In this document: positions 43,386-51,026 of the stretch, piece by piece | Layout: each line of letters opens with the position of its first letter | How positions within the stretch are numbered: the stretch's first letter is position 1 | Assembly (NCBI RefSeq): GCF_025685425.1 | Contig: NZ_JAGTAS010000022.1 | Coordinates: 62,001-126,000 of the forward strand | Reading direction: 5' to 3' | DNA: 64,000 nucleotides | Source of the DNA: Terriglobus albidus | GTDB taxonomy: Bacteria; Acidobacteriota; Terriglobia; Terriglobales; Acidobacteriaceae | The notes under the pieces: generated by a model | The model's input: the letters and a program-made list of their open reading frames with translations, nothing else | Databases searched by the model: none | Told to the model about the DNA's origin: nothing | Translations under genes and position numbers: made by a program

Positions 43386-45452
43386 TTACCCTATTTGACC
43401 CACGCTCTGCACCCTTACTTCCGCCGGTATTTCGACTGGTGAAAGTACCGTCACCCTCGGAAGTATCGGTTCAAGCCAGCGACGTACGTGGTAACGTGCC
43501 GGCGATGGACATAAGAGCACGGGAAGTGCCGAAGTTGACCCTGTTGCTGTTAATCGCTTCACAGACTCCACCAGCTTCCTGAGGAAATCTCCCTGCCCAA
43601 CTACCATCTGACCCTCACTGCTGCGCGCCCTAGGATCGAAGGTTCCAATGATTTCGTCCTCAAGCGAACGCTCCAGTGTTAAAACCTTCAAAGCTCCGTC
43701 CGTATCGAGCAACGGATGCACCAGGCCACGGCCCAGCGCCTGACGCACACTCTCCACCAGATGAACGGTGTTCTTAGAATGCGCAGCAGCCTCTACCAGA
43801 ACCTCCAGAATGCTGCCCAGATCGCGAACGGAGACCTGTTCACGCAGCAGTTGCTGCAGCACCTTTTGAACTTCGCCAAGAGTCATTAATTTCGGCACAA
43901 GTTCTTCCACCAGCTTGGGGTGGCTTTCGGTCAAACCATCCATCAGGCGCTTCACTTCGCCGCGGCTCAGCAGCTCATGTGCATGACGACGAATTAGCTC
44001 GCCGAGATGCGTTCCGATGACCGTTGTCTGATCCACAACCGAGCAGCCAGCAGCCAGAGCGCGCTCCTGCAGTGAAGGATCGATCCACTTCGCATTGACA
44101 CCGAAGGCTGGTTCCTTGGTCTCAATTCCCGGCAGCGCCTTGGCGCGTCCCTCGCGATCAGGCCCGGCGGTGACGGCCAACAGGCAGTTCCCTTCCGTCT
44201 GCCAGCGGCCAATCTCAATGCCGCGCAGGCTGATGACGTATTCGCGTGGACGTAGCCGGAGGTTGTCGGTGATATGGACGGAAGGCACAACAAAGCCAAG
44301 CTCGGTCGCCAGGTGCCGCCGCAATGCGCGGACACGGTTCAGCATCTGGCCTCCATTCGACGCATCGACGAACGGAATCAACTGGAAGCCGATCTCTAGC
44401 GTAAGCTCATCGACCTTCAACAGCGATGCCAGATCGTCCTGTTGCGACGCCGCAGCTGCACCTGCCTTCTGTTCGACCAGCTCTTCGATAACTTCCGGAG
44501 CATCCGCTGGCAGGCTTTTCGCCACCATGCCGACGGCGATCGCCATGAAGATAAAGGCAAGCTTTGGCAGGCCGGGAATCAGAGCCATTGCCGCCAGGAC
44601 ACCGCAGGCAATCCAGAGGGTCTTCCTCTTGGTGAACAACTGTGATCCCAGCTCTGCATCCAGAGCTCCGGACGAAGAGGCGCGCGTCAGCACCATGCCA
44701 CCGGCGACACTGACCAGCAGCGATGGGATCATAGTGACCAGGCCATCGCCCACCGTCAGGATGGTGTAGGTCTTGACGGCCGTCATCAGATCCACGCCCT
44801 GCTGCAGCGTTCCGATCAACAGACCGGCAATGATATTGATCGCCGTAATGAGAATGGTGGCCATGGAGTCGCGCTGATTAAAGCGCGCGGCGCCGTCCAT
44901 CGCACCGTAGAACTCGGCTTCGCGAGCGATGGCCTCTCTACGTTTGCGGGCTCCCTGCTCATCGATCAGGCCGGCATTCATGTCGGCATCGATCGCCATC
45001 TGTTTACCCGGCAAGGCATCGAGGGTGAAACGGGCTGTAACCTCAGCCGTACGAACTGCGCCGTGGCTCACTACCAGAAACTGAATCGCGATCAAGGCCA
45101 AAAACAGCACGAAACCAACGATGTAGTTGCCGCCAACGACGAACTGGCCAAATGCCTCGATAACATTTCCGGCGGCCCCAGTACCTTCGTGGCCATGCAG
45201 CAGAATCCGGCGGCTGGAGGCCAGATTCAGCGATAGGCGGAACAGAGTCAGCAATAGCAGCAACGTGGGAAAAACGGAGAAGTCCACTGCGCGCCGCACC
45301 TGCACGGCCGTCAGGAACACGATGATGCTGGCCGTAATCGAGACCGCCAGCAACAGATCCAGCAACAAGCCGGGAAGCGGCACCAGCATGACGAAGATCA
45401 TGCTGATAGCACCTAGCGGCAGCAATACACCATTCCACTTTTTCAGGTTCAC
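43386..45452 (-). CDS. flhA: Flagellar export gate protein FlhA
   Basis: A 688-residue export gate subunit: eight N-terminal membrane helices, the FHIPEP-type block (TLLLLLTLFRLSLNLASSRR; DALPGKQMAIDADMNAGLID; GAMDGAARFNQRDSMATILI) and a cytoplasmic ring domain (QLIPFVDASNGGQMLNRVRA, then DNLRLRPREYVISLRGIEIG). flhF and flhG, often next to flhA, are missing. Confidence 0.98.
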   Translation of the reverse strand: MNLKKWNGVLLPLGAISMIFVMLVPLPGLLLDLLLAVSITASIIVFLTAVQVRRAVDFSVFPTLLLLLTLFRLSLNLASSRRILLHGHEGTGAAGNVIEAFGQFVVGGNYIVGFVLFLALIAIQFLVVSHGAVRTAEVTARFTLDALPGKQMAIDADMNAGLIDEQGARKRREAIAREAEFYGAMDGAARFNQRDSMATILITAINIIAGLLIGTLQQGVDLMTAVKTYTILTVGDGLVTMIPSLLVSVAGGMVLTRASSSGALDAELGSQLFTKRKTLWIACGVLAAMALIPGLPKLAFIFMAIAVGMVAKSLPADAPEVIEELVEQKAGAAAASQQDDLASLLKVDELTLEIGFQLIPFVDASNGGQMLNRVRALRRHLATELGFVVPSVHITDNLRLRPREYVISLRGIEIGRWQTEGNCLLAVTAGPDREGRAKALPGIETKEPAFGVNAKWIDPSLQERALAAGCSVVDQTTVIGTHLGELIRRHAHELLSRGEVKRLMDGLTESHPKLVEELVPKLMTLGEVQKVLQQLLREQVSVRDLGSILEVLVEAAAHSKNTVHLVESVRQALGRGLVHPLLDTDGALKVLTLERSLEDEIIGTFDPRARSSEGQMVVGQGDFLRKLVESVKRLTATGSTSALPVLLCPSPARYHVRRWLEPILPRVTVLSPVEIPAEVRVQSVGQIG

Positions 45453-46543
45453 ATTCCACCTCCGGCCAGGCCGCCGGCTTCACGCATACGCTTCTCTCGT
45501 GCCTGTTGCTCAAGTTTTGTGCGATACAGATATGCCAGGATGCCCGCTACTGCCGAATACAACTCAAACGGAATCGACTGCCCAACTTCGACCATCTTGT
45601 ACAAACTCCGTGCCAATGGTTTGTTCTCCATAATCGGAACCCCTGCCCAGCGCGCCTGTTCACGGATCTCAAGCGCATGCAGGTTCTTACCCTTCGCCAG
45701 AACTTTAGGTGCGGACATCGTCTCAAAGCTGAACTCGAGCGCTACGGCATAGTGAGTCGGGTTGGTGATCACCACGCTGGCTCGGCTGATATCCGCTTTC
45801 TCTCTGCGCTTGCGCATCTGCCGCTGGAGCTGACGGATCTTCCCCTTAATTTGGGGATTACCCATCGCCTCTTTCACTTCCTCGCGGACTTCCTGTTTGC
45901 TCATCTTGAGGCGCTTATTCCACTGCACCCACTCCATGGCATAGTCCACGCCGGCCCACATCACCATGACCAGTGCGGTGATCATCGCCAGGTGATAGGC
46001 AGAAGCGAGTGTTTCCGTCAGGCGGTTGAGGCTCATCACCGGCATACCTGCAATCAGGCTGCGGATAGTCCCGACTGCAATGCCAATTACGATGGCCGCA
46101 GGAATCAGGCTCTTGGCCAGACGCAAGATGGAGCGGGTACCGAAAAGCTGCTTAACGTTTTCTGCCGGATTCAAGCGGGTCCACTTAGGTTCCAGGGCTT
46201 CCACACGAATCTGCGTGCCACCGCCCTGCAGAATGCCTCCCGTCAGAGTACCCATGAGAGCGCAGCTCATCACCACGACCGCGGGCCACAGTACTGGAAG
46301 CGCAACATGCCAGATAGCATGTCGAAACATTGCTTCATCCCAGTGCTCGCTTGTCATCGAGAGCACGTCGGAATATGCCCCGCGCCAGCTCTGCAGCACC
46401 TTCGGAGCAACCGCTCCTATCGCAGCCAAGCCGGCGAGCATGGCAAGAGAACTCAGCAACTCGCGCGAACGGACGACATCGCCTTTTTCGCGCGCCTTCC
46501 GCTTGCGTTGCGGTGTTGCCTGTTCTGTTTTCTGTTCGCTCAC
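45449..46543 (-). CDS. flhB: Flagellar export gate/switch protein FlhB
   Basis: A 364-residue protein with four membrane helices and the C-terminal autocleavage domain: VVITNPTHYAVALEFSFETM contains the NPTH motif cut between Asn and Pro. MSEQKTEQATPQRKRKAREK is the typical N-terminus. Cleavage switches export from hook to filament substrates. 4-base overlaps on both sides. Confidence 0.97.
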   Translation of the reverse strand: MSEQKTEQATPQRKRKAREKGDVVRSRELLSSLAMLAGLAAIGAVAPKVLQSWRGAYSDVLSMTSEHWDEAMFRHAIWHVALPVLWPAVVVMSCALMGTLTGGILQGGGTQIRVEALEPKWTRLNPAENVKQLFGTRSILRLAKSLIPAAIVIGIAVGTIRSLIAGMPVMSLNRLTETLASAYHLAMITALVMVMWAGVDYAMEWVQWNKRLKMSKQEVREEVKEAMGNPQIKGKIRQLQRQMRKRREKADISRASVVITNPTHYAVALEFSFETMSAPKVLAKGKNLHALEIREQARWAGVPIMENKPLARSLYKMVEVGQSIPFELYSAVAGILAYLYRTKLEQQAREKRMREAGGLAGGGM

Positions 46544-47316
46544 CCGCGCACCAGCCTCTCAGCGGCGTTCAACAGGTTGGTGAAATTGTGTTCGATCCAG
46601 AGCGGCCAGATTCCGAGCGAGGCAATCAGTACACCGTAGCTCACCAGTGTTTTCACGGGGACATTCACCGCCATGACCGGAAGCTGCGGAGAGATACGAG
46701 CGATGAGGCCTACGACGACCTCGACCATCAAGGCTGCACACATGACAGGTGCCGCCAACTGAAGACCACCCAGCAGAACCCCTGCGGTCATGTGTGCCAG
46801 CTCGATGCCGCTATTGGCATGCATCACTGCCTGACCTACGGGAATAGCGGCAAACGTCCGCATAAAGGCAGCGAGCATCGTGCGTTCAAGACCACAGGCC
46901 AGGAGTACGAGGATTCCAATCCATCCCAGAAACTGGCCAAGAACCGGGGTTTCAATCTGAGAGTTTGGATCCATCAGATTGACGAGCGAGAAACTGAAAT
47001 CGATCCCCAGCAACTGACCGGCGAAGGACAGAGCTTCGTTCATCAACGACAGCGCAAATCCGAAGACCAAGCCTACGGAAAGTTCACCCAACACAGAAGA
47101 AGCATTGATTGCCGGCGGCGGTCCCAGTTCCATGACCACAGGAGTAAGCAGGAACGCGATCGCGAACACAAAACCGGCCTTGATGCGCATGGGAATTGCT
47201 TTCGACGAGAACACCGGCGCAAAGAGCATCAGGCTGCTGACACGGATCGACACCAGCAGTCCGGTCGCCAGCAGACGTTCCCAGGTCGGCGGCAGATTTG
47301 CGAAATCGATCGGCAT
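46540..47316 (-). CDS. fliR: Flagellar export protein FliR
   Basis: A 258-residue membrane protein with about six hydrophobic segments (LLVSIRVSSLMLFAPVFSSK, IPMRIKAGFVFAIAFLLTPV, then GVLLGGLQLAAPVMCAALMV) matching FliR of the FliPQR export core. Followed by flhB with 4-base overlap. Confidence 0.95.
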   Translation of the reverse strand: MPIDFANLPPTWERLLATGLLVSIRVSSLMLFAPVFSSKAIPMRIKAGFVFAIAFLLTPVVMELGPPPAINASSVLGELSVGLVFGFALSLMNEALSFAGQLLGIDFSFSLVNLMDPNSQIETPVLGQFLGWIGILVLLACGLERTMLAAFMRTFAAIPVGQAVMHANSGIELAHMTAGVLLGGLQLAAPVMCAALMVEVVVGLIARISPQLPVMAVNVPVKTLVSYGVLIASLGIWPLWIEHNFTNLLNAAERLVRG

Positions 47317-47322
47317 GTTTCT

Positions 47323-47592
47323 TTATCCAAGAAAGCGGTGAAAGTCGCGCCACAACACCGTCGTGAAGGTCATCACGCGGTGTAGAAACCAGGGCAGCGT
47401 CACCATGGCCGCTCCCAGGACGACAAACAGGCGAGGCACCGTCGTCAGTGTCTGTTCCTGCAGGCTGGTAAGAGTCTGCAGCAGACTCAGACCGACAGAG
47501 ATCAAACATCCGCAGATCAGCAGCGGAGCGCTGAGAATCAGCGCCTCACGCAGCAGCATTCGTCCGAGTTCAGCAACAACGTTGGGTTCCAC
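47323..47592 (-). CDS. fliQ: Flagellar export protein FliQ
   Basis: An 89-residue, two-helix protein: LGRMLLREALILSAPLLICG and LQTLTSLQEQTLTTVPRLFV (LTSLQEQTL block is the family signature). Standard length and gene order. Confidence 0.96.
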   Translation of the reverse strand: MEPNVVAELGRMLLREALILSAPLLICGCLISVGLSLLQTLTSLQEQTLTTVPRLFVVLGAAMVTLPWFLHRVMTFTTVLWRDFHRFLG

Positions 47593-47601
47593 GATTGTTC
47601 C

Positions 47602-48495
47602 TCACGAAAAACTTTTCAGCAGCGAACCAGTCAGCAGGTTCCAGCCGTCGACCATCACAAAAAGCAGGATCTTCAAAGGGGTTGAAATCACGACGGGCGG
47701 AAGCTGCATCATGCCGATAGAGGTCGTCACACTTGCTACCACCAGGTCGATTAGCAGGAATGGCAGAAAGAGAATGGCGCCAATCTGAAAGCCGGCCTTG
47801 AGCTCGCTAAGGATGTATGCCGGGACAACAACCTGCATCGGAAGCTGTGCGCGTGTCTGAGGGCGCTCCGCCATGCCGGCCGAGGCAAACAGCGCCAGAT
47901 CTTTCTCGCGGGCGTATTTCAGCATGAAGACCTTGACTGGCTCCGAGCCCTTGGCGATGGCTTCTTCACCGCTGATCTGTCCGGCCCGAAAGGGAGCTAC
48001 CGCCTGCTGATCCACCTGAACCAGAACCGGCTGCATCAGGAACCAGGTCATCATGAGACCGAGTCCCATCAATACCTGATTCGATGGAGCTGTCTGGGTT
48101 CCGAGCGCCTGGCGCAGGAAGTGGAAGACAACCAACAGCCGCACCAATGGCGTCATCGACAGCAAAATCGCCGGCAGCAGGCTCAGCAGAGTCAGTCCGA
48201 TGACGATCGACCAGGAGGTGCTGGGCTCGTTCTCCATGCGGTGGTTGATGGAATCTTCGCGTTTGCCCGTATTCTGGTTGGACTTCGACGGAGCCGTCGG
48301 CGCGGTAGGAGCGGTTGCGCCCGCAGCTCGCCGTGCCGCTTCCGTGGCAAAGGCCAGCGCCATCCGCTGTTCCGCGACAGCGGGACTCTCGGCCACCGCC
48401 GGCGACGGCTGTACATGGGCCGCGCTCCGTTTTTCAGCCTGCATGGAAACGCCGGACAGCAGTACGGCGACCAGCAGGACAGGACGAACCAGCAT
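47602..48495 (-). CDS. fliP: Flagellar export protein FliP
   Basis: A 297-residue export core subunit. An N-terminal signal peptide (MLVRPVLLVAVLLSGVSMQA) and an Ala/Pro-rich linker of about 70 residues precede the membrane domain: LTLLSLLPAILLSMTPLVRL, VFHFLRQALGTQTAPSNQVL, MGLGLMMTWFLMQPVL, PAYILSELKAGFQIGAILFL and MMQLPPVVISTPLKILLFVM. The linker makes it about 50 residues longer than E. coli FliP. Confidence 0.97.
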   Translation of the reverse strand: MLVRPVLLVAVLLSGVSMQAEKRSAAHVQPSPAVAESPAVAEQRMALAFATEAARRAAGATAPTAPTAPSKSNQNTGKREDSINHRMENEPSTSWSIVIGLTLLSLLPAILLSMTPLVRLLVVFHFLRQALGTQTAPSNQVLMGLGLMMTWFLMQPVLVQVDQQAVAPFRAGQISGEEAIAKGSEPVKVFMLKYAREKDLALFASAGMAERPQTRAQLPMQVVVPAYILSELKAGFQIGAILFLPFLLIDLVVASVTTSIGMMQLPPVVISTPLKILLFVMVDGWNLLTGSLLKSFS

Positions 48496-48804
48496 CTACT
48501 CAGCCTTCCTTACCGGCATCATGGCCTGAACGCCGTGCTCTCCACTGCCGACCAGGAACTGCTGACCGTCGCACTCCACCAGCGCGAGTTGCTGTTTATT
48601 GCCAAGCGAAACCTGTTCGAGGACGCGAAGGCGCTTCTGCTCCCGGGGCCGTGTAGCACGTCCCTTCCAGGAACGGAGGATCCAGGAGGCCAGCCCTGCC
48701 GGTTCCGGACGACGCATTTCAGCCAGGGGAACGATCGTTCTCTGTACGATCGCCAGTTCCGGCTTTACTACTTCAGCTTTGACCATGGCTACGCTGCGAC
48801 GCAT
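48496..48804 (-). CDS. fliO: FliO-like flagellar biosynthesis protein
   Basis: A 102-residue protein in the fliO position between fliL and fliP, preceded by AAGGAG at good spacing. The C-terminal half (RLRVLEQVSLGNKQQLALVE, CDGQQFLVGSGEHGVQAM) fits the FliO soluble domain. The N-terminal membrane helix typical of FliO is missing; the only mildly hydrophobic stretch is LASWILRSW. Confidence 0.72.
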   Translation of the reverse strand: MRRSVAMVKAEVVKPELAIVQRTIVPLAEMRRPEPAGLASWILRSWKGRATRPREQKRLRVLEQVSLGNKQQLALVECDGQQFLVGSGEHGVQAMMPVRKAE

Positions 48805-48814
48805 CTCTGTCTCC

Positions 48815-49360
48815 TTACCGCTGGACCAGGAATTCTGTGAAGAAGATGTCGACCACCTTCATGCTGGGCTCACGCACCGTAAGTACGGCCTTGATCTCTT
48901 TCTTGACCTGCTCTTTGCCTTCAGGCTGCAGCAGTTCATCCGAGCTCTTGCGGCCCAGAACGTCGATCAGGGCATCCCGCACCGCGACATCTTGCTGGCC
49001 GCCGGCTTTGGGCTTCTTCTCCCCGCCCTCTTCCTTCTTCGCCTCGCCGGACTTTTCCTCATCGGCAAGGCGCAGGGTAATCGCGGCGCGCAAATAGGCG
49101 CGGCCGCCTACGTCGGTGAGGTTCACTACCATCGGCTCCAGCACCTCGTCCTTGGTCTTTTGGGGTTCGCTTTTGACAACCTCGACAATCTTTGTGCCGC
49201 CGCCGCCCAGCTTCCCGGTCTTCCCCATCCACCAGACCAGGCCGCCGGCCGCTCCTACGGATCCTATAACCGCAACGAAGGCGACGAGCGCCAGTTGCAC
49301 GATGCCCACTTTTGCCACCGGCGCCGCGGGCGTAAGCTCTGCTGTCTCTGCTTTAGCCAT
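48815..49360 (-). CDS. fliL: Flagellar stator-associated protein FliL
   Basis: A 181-residue inner-membrane protein with one helix (VGIVQLALVAFVAVIGSVGA) and a periplasmic domain containing VVNLTDVGGRAYLRAAITLR and a Lys/Glu/Gly-rich insertion (about residues 108-124), ending in MKVVDIFFTEFLVQ. I start at the ATG at 49358-49360 rather than the GTG three codons upstream. Confidence 0.88.
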   Translation of the reverse strand: MAKAETAELTPAAPVAKVGIVQLALVAFVAVIGSVGAAGGLVWWMGKTGKLGGGGTKIVEVVKSEPQKTKDEVLEPMVVNLTDVGGRAYLRAAITLRLADEEKSGEAKKEEGGEKKPKAGGQQDVAVRDALIDVLGRKSSDELLQPEGKEQVKKEIKAVLTVREPSMKVVDIFFTEFLVQR

Positions 49361-49374
49361 ATGTCCCACTTAAA

Positions 49375-49390
49375 TGCACCTGCCGTGCCA
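49375..49390 (-). promoter_or_regulatory. Candidate sigma-54 promoter before fliL
   Basis: On the minus strand TGGCACGGCAGGTGCA matches TGGCACG-N4-TTGCA at all fixed positions but one, with GG and GC ten bases apart. The match lies inside a hairpin arm (49379-49405) and the predicted start would be about 4 bases before the fliL ATG, so it could be coincidence. Confidence 0.38.
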
Positions 49391-49405
49391 TTCAGGCACG
49401 GCAGG
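49379..49405. repeat. Inverted repeat between flgE and fliL
   Basis: CCTGCCGTGCC and GGCACGGCAGG form a perfect 11-bp stem around ATTCA, 38 bases after the flgE stop. No T-run follows on the minus strand, so termination is doubtful; it overlaps the candidate sigma-54 motif. Confidence 0.6.
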
Positions 49406-49442
49406 CATTAGTGAGGACTCAGGAAGACTTCAGACCCTACAA

Positions 49443-50675
49443 CTAACGGATCATATTGATTGCAGATTGGGTTAGCGTGTCGTACGCCGTAACCGTCTTG
49501 GAATTGGCCTCGAAGGCGCGCTGGGCGACAATGAGACGCGAAAACTCGCCGGCGATATCAACATTGGACTGTTCCAATGAATTTCCCAGCACCGTGCCAC
49601 GGCCGCCCGCACCGGCGACGCCAATGGACGGCAGACCGGATGCCTGGCTGGAGATAAAGGCGTTGTTACCAACGCGAGTCAGGCCCTGGGTGTCGCTGAC
49701 CGTGGCGATAGCCAACTGGCCAACCACACTGCTGCGGCCGTTGCTGTACTTGGCCGAGATGATTCCATTGGAATCAATAGAGAAGTTCTGGTAGGTGCCG
49801 CTGGCATATCCATCCTGGCTGGTAGACGCGGTAGCGGAGGCGGAGCTGGAGCTCGAGATCACCCCGTTGCCGGCGGTGTCATAGAGTGACCAGTTGAAGC
49901 TGAGGTCAGCGGCGCTATTGGTAAGTCCCGGGAAGGTAATGCCAGAGATATTGCTGCTCGGGCCGACCAGCTTGCCAGCGGAATCGAAGGTCAACGTGCC
50001 GGTATTGTTCGAAGGAGTACCCGAGATATCGCCGGAAGGAAGCTCGATGTCGTAGTTCCAGGTCGTATTGCTGGTCTTCGTGAATTTGACACTCGCCAAA
50101 TGGGTGTTTCCGAGGGAGTCATACACACTCACAGAGCTGGCGAAGGTCGTGCCAGTCGCCGCCGAAGAGTCCAGATTAGCCTTCAGAGTGACATTTTTCG
50201 TCGTGCTGGCCGCCTGGTTGGAGCCGATCGGTAGCTGGATCGGAGCCAGAGCGCCGCCAGTACCGACTGTAACGCCGTCCGTGCTCTGGAAACCCATCAC
50301 GCTCGCGCCGTCCAGGGTGGTCAAAAAACCATCTTTGGCAAGCTGGAAGTCGCCGGCGCGCGTAATCTGCTGCTGACCGTGGTCCTGAATCACAAAGAAC
50401 CCATCGCCATTGAGCGCCATATCGGTCGCATTATTCGTCGTTGTCAGACCACCCTGCGAGAAGTCACCAACGGTTCCGGAAACGCGGGTACCGAGTCCAG
50501 ACTGCAATGCATTACCCGAGCCAGACTCGCCGAGCTGTTGGTAGAAGAGGTCTTCGAACTCGGTCGTAGCACCCTTGAAGGCAACCGTGTTCAGGTTTGC
50601 AAGATTGTTTCCGATCGTATTGAGCGCTACGGCGTTCGCCTTCAGGCCCGTCAACGCAATTGAAAATGCACCCAT
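49443..50675 (-). CDS. flgE: Flagellar hook protein FlgE
   Basis: A 410-residue hook subunit: MGAFSIALTGLKANAVALNT, IGNNLANLNTVAFKGATTEF at the N-terminus, a Ser/Thr-rich middle (SSSSSASATASTSQDGYASG), and the C-terminal NSLEQSNVDIAGEFSRLIVA, RAFEANSKTVTAYDTLTQSA. These are the rod/hook family D0 motifs. GGAG-type ribosome site upstream. Confidence 0.97.
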   Translation of the reverse strand: MGAFSIALTGLKANAVALNTIGNNLANLNTVAFKGATTEFEDLFYQQLGESGSGNALQSGLGTRVSGTVGDFSQGGLTTTNNATDMALNGDGFFVIQDHGQQQITRAGDFQLAKDGFLTTLDGASVMGFQSTDGVTVGTGGALAPIQLPIGSNQAASTTKNVTLKANLDSSAATGTTFASSVSVYDSLGNTHLASVKFTKTSNTTWNYDIELPSGDISGTPSNNTGTLTFDSAGKLVGPSSNISGITFPGLTNSAADLSFNWSLYDTAGNGVISSSSSASATASTSQDGYASGTYQNFSIDSNGIISAKYSNGRSSVVGQLAIATVSDTQGLTRVGNNAFISSQASGLPSIGVAGAGGRGTVLGNSLEQSNVDIAGEFSRLIVAQRAFEANSKTVTAYDTLTQSAINMIR

Positions 50676-50716
50676 CGTAATTCTCCTTGTCCTTAATCCG
50701 TTACTGCTGGAAATTC

Positions 50717-51004
50717 TTATCCGTTGCTGCTGGAACTTGTTGAGCTGGTACCTGACGTCAGCGAAGTAATGCCTTGATTGATCGAGATCAACTGCTGAAG
50801 ACTGTTCACACTCACCAGCTGCTGCAGGTATGCGCTAGGATCGGTCGGCTGCGTAGGATCCTGGTTCTTCATCTCTGCCACCAACAGCGTCATGAAGTCG
50901 CTTGCGGTGATGTTGCTACCGCTATTGCTGCTACTGCTGCTCGTTGTATTGCTCGTACCCGATGTCGAGGCCATCGGATTTGCCGCATTTGCATTTACCT
51001 GCAT
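50717..51004 (-). CDS. flgD: Hook-capping protein FlgD, truncated to its N-terminal region
   Basis: A 95-residue protein with the FlgD N-terminal motif DFMTLLVAEMKNQDPTQPTD followed by PSAYLQQLVSVNSLQQLISI, and a Ser/Thr-rich tail (SGTSSTSSSSNG). Typical FlgD has about 220 residues with Ig-like and tudor-like domains, which are missing. A near-duplication of about 19 bases (TTAATCCGTTACTGCTGGAA / TTATCCGTTGCTGCTGGAA) covers the 3' end. Confidence 0.88.
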   Translation of the reverse strand: MQVNANAANPMASTSGTSNTTSSSSSNSGSNITASDFMTLLVAEMKNQDPTQPTDPSAYLQQLVSVNSLQQLISINQGITSLTSGTSSTSSSSNG

Positions 51005-51026
51005 TCCCGTCTCTCCTTAATCCGGC

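Noticed and set aside
45506-47385. Plus-strand frames of 377 and 351 codons across flhB and fliR
   Set aside because: They are reverse-complement shadows of conserved export genes, rich in His, Arg and Gln as expected for antisense frames.
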